From contig CAWDDC010000004.1 of the NCBI GenBank assembly GCA_963801045.1, positions 1,488,001 through 1,552,000 of the forward strand: DNA of 64,000 nt, written 5' to 3'. This document shows positions 28,747 to 36,057 of this stretch, piece after piece. The notes below the pieces were generated by a model. It had not been told where the DNA came from and did not search any database. It saw only the letters and a list, made by a program, of their open reading frames with translations. The translations under genes and the position numbers were made by a program. Numbering within the stretch: the stretch's first letter is position 1; every line of letters starts with the position of its first letter. Source of the DNA: JACCWP01 sp963801045 (GTDB lineage: Bacteria; Actinomycetota; Actinomycetes; Propionibacteriales; Nocardioidaceae).

Positions 28747-29282
28747 GCGGACACCTCCCGGGCCGCGGCGAACTGACCGCGGGTGCAGAAGCTGAGCAGC
28801 GCCTGCTTGTCGGGCAGCGCGATCGTCCCGGCCACCTCGAAGCCGACCGCGGCGTTCAGCGCGTGCACCTTGTCGTTGCGCACGTCCGGCTCGACCACGA
28901 CCCGCTGGGCGGCGGGGTCGGCGAAACACAGCCGCATCGCTGCCGTGACCACCGCGAGAGTGAAGCCGGGCACCGGGTCGTCGGTGGGCCCGACCAGGAA
29001 GTGCATGCCCACGTCGCCGGGCTCCGGGCGGTAGTGCCGGCCGACCTCCTCGTGGCGCGGGTCGTAGCGCTCGACGAGGAACGCGGGCTGGCCGTCGTGG
29101 CGCCCGAGGAAGGCGTCGTGGTGCGGGGAGTCGGCGATCGCGCCGTACGCCCGTGCGACGTCGGCCCGGGTCGCGTCCTGCATGCCCCAGAACCGGGCGT
29201 ACGGCCGGGTGACCCAGTCGTGCACGAGCGCGGCGTCGGCCGCGGGATCGAGCGGGTGCAGCGTGAGCTCCCCGACGGTCAT
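28743..29282 (-). CDS. GNAT acyltransferase of siderophore biosynthesis (IucB/AlcB/DesC-like)
   Basis: 179 residues. It resembles the AlcB/IucB group: HPLDPAADAALVHDWVTRPYARFWGM at the N-terminus, DVGMHFLVGP in the middle, and the acyl-CoA region RVVVEPDVRNDKVHALNAAVGFEVAG. It would acylate a hydroxylated diamine or amino acid before the synthetase acts. GAAGGAG lies 9 nt before the ATG. First gene of the operon, directly downstream of an iron box. Confidence 0.88.
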   Translation of the reverse strand: MTVGELTLHPLDPAADAALVHDWVTRPYARFWGMQDATRADVARAYGAIADSPHHDAFLGRHDGQPAFLVERYDPRHEEVGRHYRPEPGDVGMHFLVGPTDDPVPGFTLAVVTAAMRLCFADPAAQRVVVEPDVRNDKVHALNAAVGFEVAGTIALPDKQALLSFCTRGQFAAAREVSA

Positions 29283-29310
29283 CGGTGCGACTCCTTCACC
29301 GTCGGCAACG

Positions 29311-29329
29311 TGAGGGTTGCCTAACCTAA
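29311..29329 (-). promoter_or_regulatory. Iron box (DmdR/IdeR operator) of the siderophore operon
   Basis: The minus strand reads TTAGGTTAGGCAACCCTCA, matching 16 of 19 positions of the actinobacterial iron box TTAGGTTAGGCTAACCTAA, with the whole left arm perfect. It lies 29 nt upstream of the acyltransferase start. Fe(II)-bound IdeR/DmdR would repress the operon in iron-replete cells. Confidence 0.85.
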
Positions 29330-29396
29330 CAGACACGGCGGGGGTGGCCGCACCGCCCTGCTTTCGCCTCCGGGCGCCGAGTTTGCGACGATGGCC

Positions 29397-29494
29397 GCGG
29401 AGGGGAGTATTCCCCGCGACGGCTGTCGTCAGCACGGTCCGATCCCTGACCCGGCGCCGTTGGTCGGTCCTGTACCGGCGGAAGAGACCTCCGC
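29397..29494 (+). promoter_or_regulatory. yybP-ykoY manganese riboswitch upstream of the TerC gene
   Basis: The 5' GCGGAGG (29397-29403) pairs with CCTCCGC (29488-29494) as P1. Next to P1 is GGGGAGTA, then CGTCAGCACGG, internal CCGG segments, and GAAGAGACCT leading into the closing strand. These are the conserved elements of the yybP-ykoY class, which senses Mn2+ and often precedes TerC genes. It ends 33 nt before the GTG at 29528, so the ribosome-binding site at 29516-29521 is outside P1. Confidence 0.82.
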
Positions 29495-29527
29495 AGCGCT
29501 CCTGTCTGCTCGATGAAAGGACCCTGC

Positions 29528-30514
29528 GTGGACGTCTCCACGACTGCCTGGTGGGCGACCATCGGCATCACCATCGCCGTGCTCGTCTTCGACGTGATCG
29601 TGATCGGGCGCCGCCCGCACGAGCCGAGCATGAAGGAGTGCTCGATCTACATCGCGATCTACACCGGCCTGGCGGTGCTGTTCGGGCTGTGGATCCTGAT
29701 CGACTACGGCGGCCGCTACGCGGGCGAGTTCTACGCCGGCTGGCTGACCGAGTACTCGCTGTCGGTCGACAACCTGTTCGTCTTCATCATCATCATGAGC
29801 CGCTTCGGGGTGCCGCGGAAGTACCAGCAGGAAGCGCTGATGGTCGGGATCATCCTGGCCCTGATCTTCCGCGCGATCTTCATCGCCGTCGGCGCGGTCG
29901 CGATCGAGCAGATCTCCTGGATCTTCTACGTGTTCGGCGCGTTCCTCATCTACACGGCGTGGACGTTGACCAAGCACGACGAGGAGGACGAGTACAAGGA
30001 GAACCGGCTGATCCGCTTCACCCAGGAGCACATGTCGGCCACGGACAAGTGGCACGGGCTCAAGCTCACGGTCAAGGAGAACGGCAAGCGGGTCATCACC
30101 CCGATGCTGATCGTGATCATCGCGCTCGGGTCGACCGACATCCTGTTCGCGCTGGACTCGATCCCCGCGATCTACGGCCTCACCCAGGAGCCCTACCTGG
30201 TGCTCACGGCGAACATCTTCGCGCTGATGGGTCTGCGCCAGCTGTACTTCCTGCTCGGCGGCCTGCTCGATCGGCTGATCTACCTGTCGTACGGGCTGGC
30301 ATTCATCCTGGCGTTCATCGGCGTCAAGCTGGTCCTGCACGCGCTGCACGAGAACGAGCTGCCGTTCATCAACGACGGTGAGCCGGTGCCGGTGCCGGAG
30401 ATCCCGACCATCATGTCGCTCGGGGTCATCATCCTGTCCCTCGGCATCACCGCGGTCGCGAGCCTGATCAAGGCGAAGAAGGACCCCGAGGCGGCCCAGA
30501 GCACCGGGCTGTGA
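29528..30514 (+). CDS. TerC family membrane protein (Alx/MeeF-type manganese exporter)
   Basis: 328 residues with about nine membrane segments. The family motif AGWLTEYSLSVDNLFVF (near residue 70) and ALGSTDILFALDSIPAIYGLT (near 205) carry the conserved acidic residues of the two pseudo-symmetric halves. TerC proteins of this type export or metalate manganese, which fits the Mn riboswitch upstream. AAAGGA at 29516-29521 is 6 nt before the GTG at 29528, so I prefer it to the ATG at 29513. Confidence 0.92.
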   Translation: MDVSTTAWWATIGITIAVLVFDVIVIGRRPHEPSMKECSIYIAIYTGLAVLFGLWILIDYGGRYAGEFYAGWLTEYSLSVDNLFVFIIIMSRFGVPRKYQQEALMVGIILALIFRAIFIAVGAVAIEQISWIFYVFGAFLIYTAWTLTKHDEEDEYKENRLIRFTQEHMSATDKWHGLKLTVKENGKRVITPMLIVIIALGSTDILFALDSIPAIYGLTQEPYLVLTANIFALMGLRQLYFLLGGLLDRLIYLSYGLAFILAFIGVKLVLHALHENELPFINDGEPVPVPEIPTIMSLGVIILSLGITAVASLIKAKKDPEAAQSTGL

Positions 30515-30530
30515 TCGGGCCGGCGCAGGG

Positions 30531-31001
30531 TCAGCTGAAGGAGAACCGGGTCGCATCCGACGGGAACGCGTTCCACGCCAGCACCCGGACGGGACCGAGC
30601 CGCCACAGGCCGGCCTCGAACATCTCCACCGGTGAGCCGTAGCCGGTCTTGGCGTTGGACGCGTCCGCGAGCCGCACGGCGTCGGCCCGATCGGGCCTGA
30701 CCCACTGGGCCGAGCCCTCGACGATGACGGCGCGGGCACCGTCCTCGAGGTGCACGACCGCGGCCGGGTTCGCCGCCAGGTTGCGGTGGTGGATCGTTCG
30801 CGGGCTGCCGCCGAACCAGCAGGCGTCGTCGAGCCACACGCCGTCGACGGGCACCGTGTGCGGCCGGCCGTCCGAGCGGGTCGTCGCCAGCCAGTAGCGC
30901 GGCGCGTCGGTCAGCTGTCGTTGGACGTCCACCCAGGCCAGCGTGCGCCGGCTGGAGCCGTACTCGGCGGGCAGCCGGAGCCTGGCAGCCCTGGGGGACA
31001 C
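30531..31001 (-). CDS. Pyridoxamine-5'-phosphate-oxidase-like flavin/F420 family protein
   Basis: 156 residues. The split-barrel fold is indicated by YWLATTRSDGRPHTVPVDGVWLDDACWFGG and the NLAANPAAVVHLEDG strand pair. Such proteins bind FMN, F420 or heme, and the cofactor here is not clear. The GTG start sits in front of LPAEYGS. Converges with TerC. Confidence 0.75.
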   Translation of the reverse strand: MSPRAARLRLPAEYGSSRRTLAWVDVQRQLTDAPRYWLATTRSDGRPHTVPVDGVWLDDACWFGGSPRTIHHRNLAANPAAVVHLEDGARAVIVEGSAQWVRPDRADAVRLADASNAKTGYGSPVEMFEAGLWRLGPVRVLAWNAFPSDATRFSFS

Positions 31002-31056
31002 CGCACCAGGCTAGGGCTCCCGACGCCCGCGCGTGGCCGCATCCGGCGAAGGTGCC

Positions 31057-32196
31057 TCACCGGTCCCACCCGACCTCGTGGTCGGCAGCGGGTGCCAGGA
31101 AGCCCAGCAGCCGGGCACCCTCGTCGACCACCGCTGCCTGCTGGCCCGCGGACAGCGGCACCGACGGCCGCACCACGAGGGTGGCGGCGTCGCCGGAACG
31201 GCGCAGCGCCCACATCGCGCTCGCCAGGCCGTCGACGAGCACGGTGCCCACGGCGCCGCCGGGCCCGGCCGGGAGCGGCTGGTAGTCGCCGCCCGCGAGA
31301 ATCCGGGTGCGGTCGGCGTAGCCGAGGATCACGTTGTCGTACTCGGCGAGGAAACGGACCGGTGCGGGTGTGTCCTGGTCGGGGAGGGTCGCGTCGGCCA
31401 GGTCGACCAGGGCGGCGCCGTCGTCGGTGCGGTAGTGGCGCAGCCGGTCACCCAGCCCGTCGACGACCTCGCGCAGCCGGGTCAGCCCGCACCACGCCTG
31501 CACGTCCTTGACGCTCGCCGGGCCGAACCCCGCGAGGTAGCGCAGCACCAGCGAGTCGAGGGCGGTCGGCTCGGCCCGGTCGGCGCCGTCGCCGAGCCAG
31601 GCCGACAGCGTCGTCCAGGTCGCCTGTCCCTGCTGCCCCCACACCCCGCGCGGTGTCACCTGCAGTACCGGCAGCAGGTACGTCGCCGCCCAGGTCATGG
31701 ACGCGGCATCGAGCTCGGGGAACCGCTCGGCGAGCAGCGGACCGAGGGCTGCGCGGGGCCGCGGTCGTTGCCGCAACAGGTCGTGGGCGACGGCCAGGAA
31801 CGCGTCGCGGTCGGGGTCCAGGTGAGCGCCCGACCCGCGCAGCCTGCGGGCCCAGGCAGTGCCGCCGAACGCGCGCGCCAGCACCACGTGCATCCGCGGC
31901 CGCAGCGTCACCGCGTCGTCGGCCGTGACGAGATGCACCGTCGAGCGCATCAGTGCGGTGCGGACGAGCACCCGGTCGCGCAGCGGCGCGGCCAGCTGCT
32001 CCGGCTCGAACCCCTCCAGCCGGTTCCACAGGGTCGTGTACGGGACGAGCGGGACCTGGGCCTGCAGCCCGAACAGGTGGGTGACGGCGTCGACGGCGGG
32101 CATCGGCACCCGGCCGAGCAGCAGCTGGCGCTCGAGCGTCGCCCGGTTGAGCTGCCGGCGGCTCAGCACCGGGCCGGCCGGTGGGGTCCGTGCCAT
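31057..32196 (-). CDS. Winged-helix DNA-binding domain protein (HTH_42; AlkX/YcaQ-related)
   Basis: 379 residues. The N-terminal LSRRQLNRATLERQLLLGR, LFGLQAQVPLVPYTTLWNRL and RTALMRSTVHLV, then FLAEYDNVILGYADRTRIL near the C-terminus, are the family signatures. Relatives include YcaQ, a glycosylase that unhooks interstrand crosslinks, and AlkX. A repair role is therefore possible but not shown. The ATG at 32196 has CAGGAT 6 nt upstream, which could act as either a Shine-Dalgarno or a -10. Divergent from the VOC gene. Confidence 0.82.
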   Translation of the reverse strand: MARTPPAGPVLSRRQLNRATLERQLLLGRVPMPAVDAVTHLFGLQAQVPLVPYTTLWNRLEGFEPEQLAAPLRDRVLVRTALMRSTVHLVTADDAVTLRPRMHVVLARAFGGTAWARRLRGSGAHLDPDRDAFLAVAHDLLRQRPRPRAALGPLLAERFPELDAASMTWAATYLLPVLQVTPRGVWGQQGQATWTTLSAWLGDGADRAEPTALDSLVLRYLAGFGPASVKDVQAWCGLTRLREVVDGLGDRLRHYRTDDGAALVDLADATLPDQDTPAPVRFLAEYDNVILGYADRTRILAGGDYQPLPAGPGGAVGTVLVDGLASAMWALRRSGDAATLVVRPSVPLSAGQQAAVVDEGARLLGFLAPAADHEVGWDR

Positions 32197-32250
32197 GGAC
32201 GGATCCTGGCAGCCGGCACCGACCGGCGCGCCGTCGGCGAGGATGCCCGG

Positions 32251-32634
32251 GTGAGCGACGACGAGGCCGTCGGCCGGATCCGCGAGGTGGTGCTGGACTG
32301 TGCCGACCCGTGGGCGCTGGCGGCCTTCTGGTCCCGGCTGGTCGGTGGCTCGCCGGTGGAGTGGTATCCCGGCTGGGTGACCCTGGAGCCGCCCCCGCAC
32401 GGCCAGCGGCTGTCGTTCCAGGCGAGTCCGCAGTCTGCACCCGCCGACTCCGCCCGGGTGCACGTCGACGTGCTCGTCGACGACCTGGACGTCGCGCACG
32501 ACCAGGTGCTCGGCGCGGGGGCGACGTACCTGCGGGCGCACGTGTCACCGCGTCCCGGTCCGGACGGCCAGGAGGTGCCGTGGCGGGTCTACCGCGACCC
32601 GGCCGGCCACCTGTTCTGCCTGGTGGTGCGCTGA
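32251..32634 (+). CDS. VOC/glyoxalase-like domain protein
   Basis: 127 residues. It has VVLDCADPWALAAFWSRLVG at the N-terminus and a C-terminal VYRDPAGHLFCLVV, the two ends of the VOC fold seen in many small actinobacterial glyoxalase-like proteins. Its last three codons lie inside the left 50-bp direct repeat that flanks the HEPN/MNT island. Function unknown. Confidence 0.78.
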   Translation: MSDDEAVGRIREVVLDCADPWALAAFWSRLVGGSPVEWYPGWVTLEPPPHGQRLSFQASPQSAPADSARVHVDVLVDDLDVAHDQVLGAGATYLRAHVSPRPGPDGQEVPWRVYRDPAGHLFCLVVR

Positions 32635-32674
32635 GCCGGTCAGCCGATGGTCGAGTCGAACAGCAGCCCGAGCA
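32625..32674. repeat. Left 50-bp direct repeat flanking the HEPN/MNT island
   Basis: Identical over all 50 bases to 34021-34070. It contains the end of the VOC gene (stop at 32632-32634) and a truncated copy of the last codons of the VIT1 gene. Sequence diverges sharply on both sides of the 50 bases. Confidence 0.95.
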
Positions 32675-32704
32675 CGACGAACGGGCGCACTGGGACGGTC
32701 GTGT

Positions 32705-33112
32705 TCATCCTCTTCGCTGAGAGTCGGCAAACGCGATCAGCCGTTGCGCCCGCGCAATCGCTTCGACAGCCTGTCGTTCGCTCAGCGACTTCGCGCCGTA
32801 CTGGGCAGCGGTCTTGATGGACAGCAGCTTGGACAAGTCGCGAACAGCCCTGGTGCTGCCGTTCACGCGGGCAAGCAACCTCACGGCCTGGTCGTGGGCA
32901 CCGCCAGACACCAAGCCGAGGGCAAGGGCACAGATGGCATCCGAGGCGGCGACTCCTGCCAAGGCGGCCGACGACACTGCCGTGGCGCCGCGCCGAGGTC
33001 CGTCGACCATCTGGAGGCTGATGTCGGCCTGCTGCAGGAACGCCCGGGCGTCGCTGAGCCGCGTGTCGCCGTACGTTCGATCAACTTGTCGGGTCTTGTC
33101 CGCTCGTACCAT
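32705..33112 (-). CDS. HEPN-domain protein (SAV_6107-like), partner of the adjacent MNT protein
   Basis: 135 residues, almost all helical. RLSDARAFLQQADISL, AALAGVAASDAICALALGL, GGAHDQAVRLL and AQYGAKSLSERQAVEAIARAQRLIAFA match the SAV_6107-type HEPN four-helix pattern. The RNase motif R-x4-6-H of toxic HEPN proteins is not visible, so nuclease activity is doubtful. Its ATG overlaps the upstream nucleotidyltransferase stop by 1 nt (TGATG), which implies coupled translation and a matched pair. Confidence 0.75.
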   Translation of the reverse strand: MVRADKTRQVDRTYGDTRLSDARAFLQQADISLQMVDGPRRGATAVSSAALAGVAASDAICALALGLVSGGAHDQAVRLLARVNGSTRAVRDLSKLLSIKTAAQYGAKSLSERQAVEAIARAQRLIAFADSQRRG

Positions 33113-33954
33113 CAGGGGCGCCGCTTCCGCGGGGCGTTCTGCGCCTGCATCTTTCCGACCCCGCTACGCACGCTCTGCTGAACGGCTCGCATGGCGGGTG
33201 ACGTGAAGCCCTTGCGCAGCTCATCCATCGTGCGCCGCTGGTCCGCAGTCCACAGAGCCGTGACACGCTGTGCCGGGGTAACGATCTTCAGCGCCTTGCT
33301 GAGATCGCTCCCGGCCATCGCGCGCTGGATCTGCTTCGCGATCTCGATGGAGGGGGCGGCTGCTGCGATGTCGAGTCCACTGATGGGCACCCGGGGAGCT
33401 CTCAGCAGCGGCTCGTCCTCGGCGGTCATCTCCACCAGCGCTGGCGGGTCGATCTCCAGGATCTCGCACCGATTGCCGGTCCAGCGTTCGACTGCCATCC
33501 GCAGATCCGCGACCTGATCGTCCCAGTGCTCGACCTGTTCGTCGGCGAGGTAGGGGCGATAGATCAGCAGGTCGACGTCGGACTCGACCGTCGATGTCCC
33601 GGCAGCGACTGACCCGAACAAGGCCACCGACAACGCCGGGACGTCCCAGGCCTCGACGTGAGCACGGATCTTGGCATCCAGCCGGTCGCCGACGCTCATG
33701 ATGACCTCCACGGCTGGCCACAGGATGTGCTCGCGGTTCGCCACGTATGTGTACTGCGTTCCGATCCGCTGCTCGATGACCACCCCCTGCTCGGCCAGGC
33801 GACGCAACACCTTCCGGACGCCTGACTCGCTGGCCTCGCCGATGAGCGCGGTCACTTGTTGACGGGTCATCGGTTGCGTCGTTCTCGCGAGTGCGCGCAG
33901 CACCGGGCCGTCCAGGGTAGGGGTCAGGGCGCGAAAAGGCTGACTGAAGTCCAC
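33112..33954 (-). CDS. Winged-helix / minimal nucleotidyltransferase (MNT) fusion protein
   Basis: 280 residues. Residues about 10-70 form a winged helix (LDGPVLRALARTTQPMTRQQV, ESGVRKVLRRLAEQGVV). A nucleotidyltransferase domain has G114-S115 and D126/D128 (GS-x10-DxD), with a possible third acid in CEILEID near 165. A helical C-terminal extension of about 100 residues ends in a basic tail. MNT proteins modify partner proteins or RNAs with nucleotides, and MntA adenylylates its HEPN toxin. The fused winged helix and the upstream palindromes suggest autoregulation. The GTG at 33954 is the only plausible start. Confidence 0.82.
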   Translation of the reverse strand: MDFSQPFRALTPTLDGPVLRALARTTQPMTRQQVTALIGEASESGVRKVLRRLAEQGVVIEQRIGTQYTYVANREHILWPAVEVIMSVGDRLDAKIRAHVEAWDVPALSVALFGSVAAGTSTVESDVDLLIYRPYLADEQVEHWDDQVADLRMAVERWTGNRCEILEIDPPALVEMTAEDEPLLRAPRVPISGLDIAAAAPSIEIAKQIQRAMAGSDLSKALKIVTPAQRVTALWTADQRRTMDELRKGFTSPAMRAVQQSVRSGVGKMQAQNAPRKRRP

Positions 33955-33963
33955 CTCGTCATG

Positions 33964-33995
33964 GTACTAAAGTACGGTGTCCCGCACAATAGTAC
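33964..33995. promoter_or_regulatory. Palindromic operator and -10 region of the MNT/HEPN pair
   Basis: A perfect palindrome GTACT-AA-AGTAC (33964-33975), plus a third half-site AGTAC (33991-33995) 20 nt upstream in the transcription direction, two helical turns away. On the minus strand TACTTT within the palindrome serves as a -10, with CTGTAC 17 nt upstream as a possible -35. A dimeric winged-helix protein bound here would block its own promoter. Confidence 0.6.
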
Positions 33996-34020
33996 AGCCT
34001 TGCGACGGCTGATTGCCGGG

Positions 34021-34070
34021 GGTGCGCTGAGCCGGTCAGCCGATGGTCGAGTCGAACAGCAGCCCGAGCA
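34021..34070. repeat. Right 50-bp direct repeat flanking the HEPN/MNT island
   Basis: Perfect copy of 32625-32674. It includes the intact last codons and stop of the VIT1 gene and a vestige of the VOC gene end. Confidence 0.95.
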
Positions 34071-35124
34071 GGTACGTCGTAGCGGCCGCGCCGGCGCCGA
34101 TGGCCAGCTGGCGTGCCGCGCGGCGCAGCGGCGGCCCGCCGGACAGCAGTCCGACGATCGCGCCGGTGAGGGCCAACGCGAGCATCACCAGCACGACGGC
34201 GACGGCGAGGGCGACGCCGCCCTCGAGCCCGACCAGGAACGGCAGCACGGGAACGGCGGCCCCGGAGGCGAAGAACGCGAAGCTGGACAGCGCCGCACCG
34301 AGCCCGGTGCCCACCACGTCGTGGTCGTCGCCGGCGGCGTCGTCGCCCTCGGCGTCGGCCGTGGTGTGCAGCACCGAGTCGGCGCGCAGCTGCGCGTCGG
34401 CGGCACTCATGCCGCGTGCCCGGTAGACCAGGGCCAGCTCGTTGGCGTCGACGTCGAGGTTGGGCACCGCCGTACGGGTCTCACCACTCGGCGTGGAGGC
34501 GGCGAGCAGCTCCCGCTGGGACCGGACGGACACGTACTCGCCGGCGCCCATCGACAGCGCGCCCGCCAGCAGCCCGGCCAGTCCGGTGAGCAGCACCGTG
34601 CTGGACGAGGCACCGCCACCGCTGACGCCCAGCACCAGCGCCAGGTTGCTGACGAGGCCGTCGTTGGCGCCGAACACCGCCGCCCGGAAGCTGCCGGAGA
34701 CCTGGGCCCGGCCACGGGCCGCCAGCCCGCGCACGACCTCGCCGTGGATGCGTTCGTCGGCTGCCATCGCCGGGGTCGCGTCCGCGTCGGTGTCGTAGGG
34801 GGAGCGGGTCTCGGCCCGCTGTGCCAGCGCGAGCACGAACACCGAGCCGTAGCGGCGCGCCAGCCACGCCAGCATCCGGGTGCGCACGTCGCCGTGCCGG
34901 ACCCGGCCGACGTCGTCGCCGAGCAGCCGTTCCCAGTGCGCGATGTGGCGCTCCTCGGCGTCGGCGAGCCCCAGCAGGATCTCGCGCTCCTCGCCGCTGC
35001 GCCGGGAGGCGAGGTTGCGGTAGACGGCGGCTTCCTCGCGCTCGTCGGCCAACCGGCGGCGCCAGCGCCGGGTGACCCGCGGGTCAGGACCGGCCGTGGG
35101 GGGTGCGTCGGGCACGGGCGTCAT
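34036..35124 (-). CDS. VIT1/CCC1 family iron/manganese transporter with N-terminal ferritin-like domain
   Basis: 362 residues. Residues about 20-150 form a rubrerythrin/ferritin-like bundle (DEREEAAVYRNLA, GLADAEERHIAHWERLLGDD) with paired Glu/His ligands. The membrane half starts at FRAAVFGANDGLVSNLALVLGV and continues GALSMGAGEYVSVRSQRE, the VIT1 signature, with five membrane segments. Such proteins take Fe(II) or Mn(II) out of the cytosol. The C-terminal codons lie in the right direct repeat, and the gene is intact despite the neighbouring insertion. Confidence 0.9.
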   Translation of the reverse strand: MTPVPDAPPTAGPDPRVTRRWRRRLADEREEAAVYRNLASRRSGEEREILLGLADAEERHIAHWERLLGDDVGRVRHGDVRTRMLAWLARRYGSVFVLALAQRAETRSPYDTDADATPAMAADERIHGEVVRGLAARGRAQVSGSFRAAVFGANDGLVSNLALVLGVSGGGASSSTVLLTGLAGLLAGALSMGAGEYVSVRSQRELLAASTPSGETRTAVPNLDVDANELALVYRARGMSAADAQLRADSVLHTTADAEGDDAAGDDHDVVGTGLGAALSSFAFFASGAAVPVLPFLVGLEGGVALAVAVVLVMLALALTGAIVGLLSGGPPLRRAARQLAIGAGAAATTYLLGLLFDSTIG

Positions 35125-35151
35125 CGTCCCACGCCCCGGGCCGCCGACCGG

Positions 35152-36057
35152 TCAGCGGCAGCGCCCTCCGCCGACCAGGTTCGCGCGGCGCTCGTCGGCG
35201 AGCACGGTGTCCTCGACCAGCACCGACTCCTCGGGCGCGTGCAGCATCGCCAGCGGCCCGGGCACGGCGTCCGTGGTCGCCCACCCCACGTGGTGCGCGG
35301 CTGCGCCCGCACGGGCGAAGAACAGCAGGTCGCCGGCCCGTACGTCGTCCACCGCTACCGGTTCGGCGGCCTCGTGCTGGTCGAAGGCGTCGCGGGGAGT
35401 CGCCACGCCGTGCACGCGATGGGCGAGGTACACCAGGCCGGAGCAGTCCGCCCCCCAGCCCGTGGTGCCGCCCCACAGGTAGCGGGTGCCGAGGAACCCC
35501 CGCGCGCTGGCCACCACCCGGGCGGGCTCGGGTGCCGCGGTGAACGGCCCGGCCCGGACGATCACGTCCGCGGCGTCCAGCCAGCCGTGGTCGCCGTCCG
35601 GCAGCCCGACCACGACCTCCGAGCCCTCCCGGTCCGACATCGGCAGTACGGTGCCGCAGGACAGCTCCAGTCCGCCGCCGCGCACCCGGAGCATGGCGAT
35701 CCGCGGACGGACGACAGCGACCGCGTCGGTGCCGGTGGCGGGCTCGGCCAGGTGCGCGAGCGGCACCCAACCCGGATATCCGCGCGGGTCCGCGGACGAG
35801 GCCTGCCAGGGCAGCACCACCCGGGCCCAGCCGTCCTGCTCCTCGTCCACGTCGACGGGCTCACCGAGCAGCGCCTGGGTGAGCGTGCGCCCGTGCAGGC
35901 CCGCCCGTTCGGCCGGGCCGGTGACCTCGCACCACCCCGCGAGGTCGGGAGCGTCCGCGACCAGCGCCCGGTCCTGCTCGCGGGGGGCGTCGGGCGCCGT
36001 CCAGACCGTGGTGGCCGGGACGCCGACGGCGCGACGGCCGGCCGGGGGAGCCGTCAC
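35152..36057 (-). CDS. NlpC/P60 family cysteine peptidase with SH3-like domains
   Basis: 301 residues. Two beta-rich SH3-like segments (1-175) precede an NlpC/P60 domain with the catalytic Cys in WGADCSGLVYLAH, His in AHHVGWAT, and a polar third residue in a downstream strand. YkfC-type enzymes with this layout cleave the gamma-D-Glu-meso-DAP bond of murein peptides. No signal peptide is seen, suggesting a cytosolic recycling enzyme. The GTG start overlaps the F420 protein stop by 4 nt. Confidence 0.87.
   Translation of the reverse strand: MTAPPAGRRAVGVPATTVWTAPDAPREQDRALVADAPDLAGWCEVTGPAERAGLHGRTLTQALLGEPVDVDEEQDGWARVVLPWQASSADPRGYPGWVPLAHLAEPATGTDAVAVVRPRIAMLRVRGGGLELSCGTVLPMSDREGSEVVVGLPDGDHGWLDAADVIVRAGPFTAAPEPARVVASARGFLGTRYLWGGTTGWGADCSGLVYLAHRVHGVATPRDAFDQHEAAEPVAVDDVRAGDLLFFARAGAAAHHVGWATTDAVPGPLAMLHAPEESVLVEDTVLADERRANLVGGGRCR

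Larger units (their letters stand above)
32675..34020. mobile_element. Inserted island (about 1.35 kb) carrying a HEPN/MNT gene pair
   Basis: Bounded by a perfect 50-bp direct repeat that joins the VOC and VIT1 gene ends, so one copy of the junction is ancestral and the other was made by insertion. The inside is visibly less GC-rich, and its codon use is less biased, than both flanks. It holds only the two minus-strand genes and their regulatory region; there is no transposase, integrase or terminal inverted repeat. The repeat is long for a transposon target duplication. Confidence 0.75.

Noticed and set aside
32675..34020. Classic transposon interpretation of the HEPN/MNT island
   Set aside because: There is no transposase or terminal inverted repeat, and the 50-bp duplication is far longer than usual target-site duplications; called an insertion without a mechanism.
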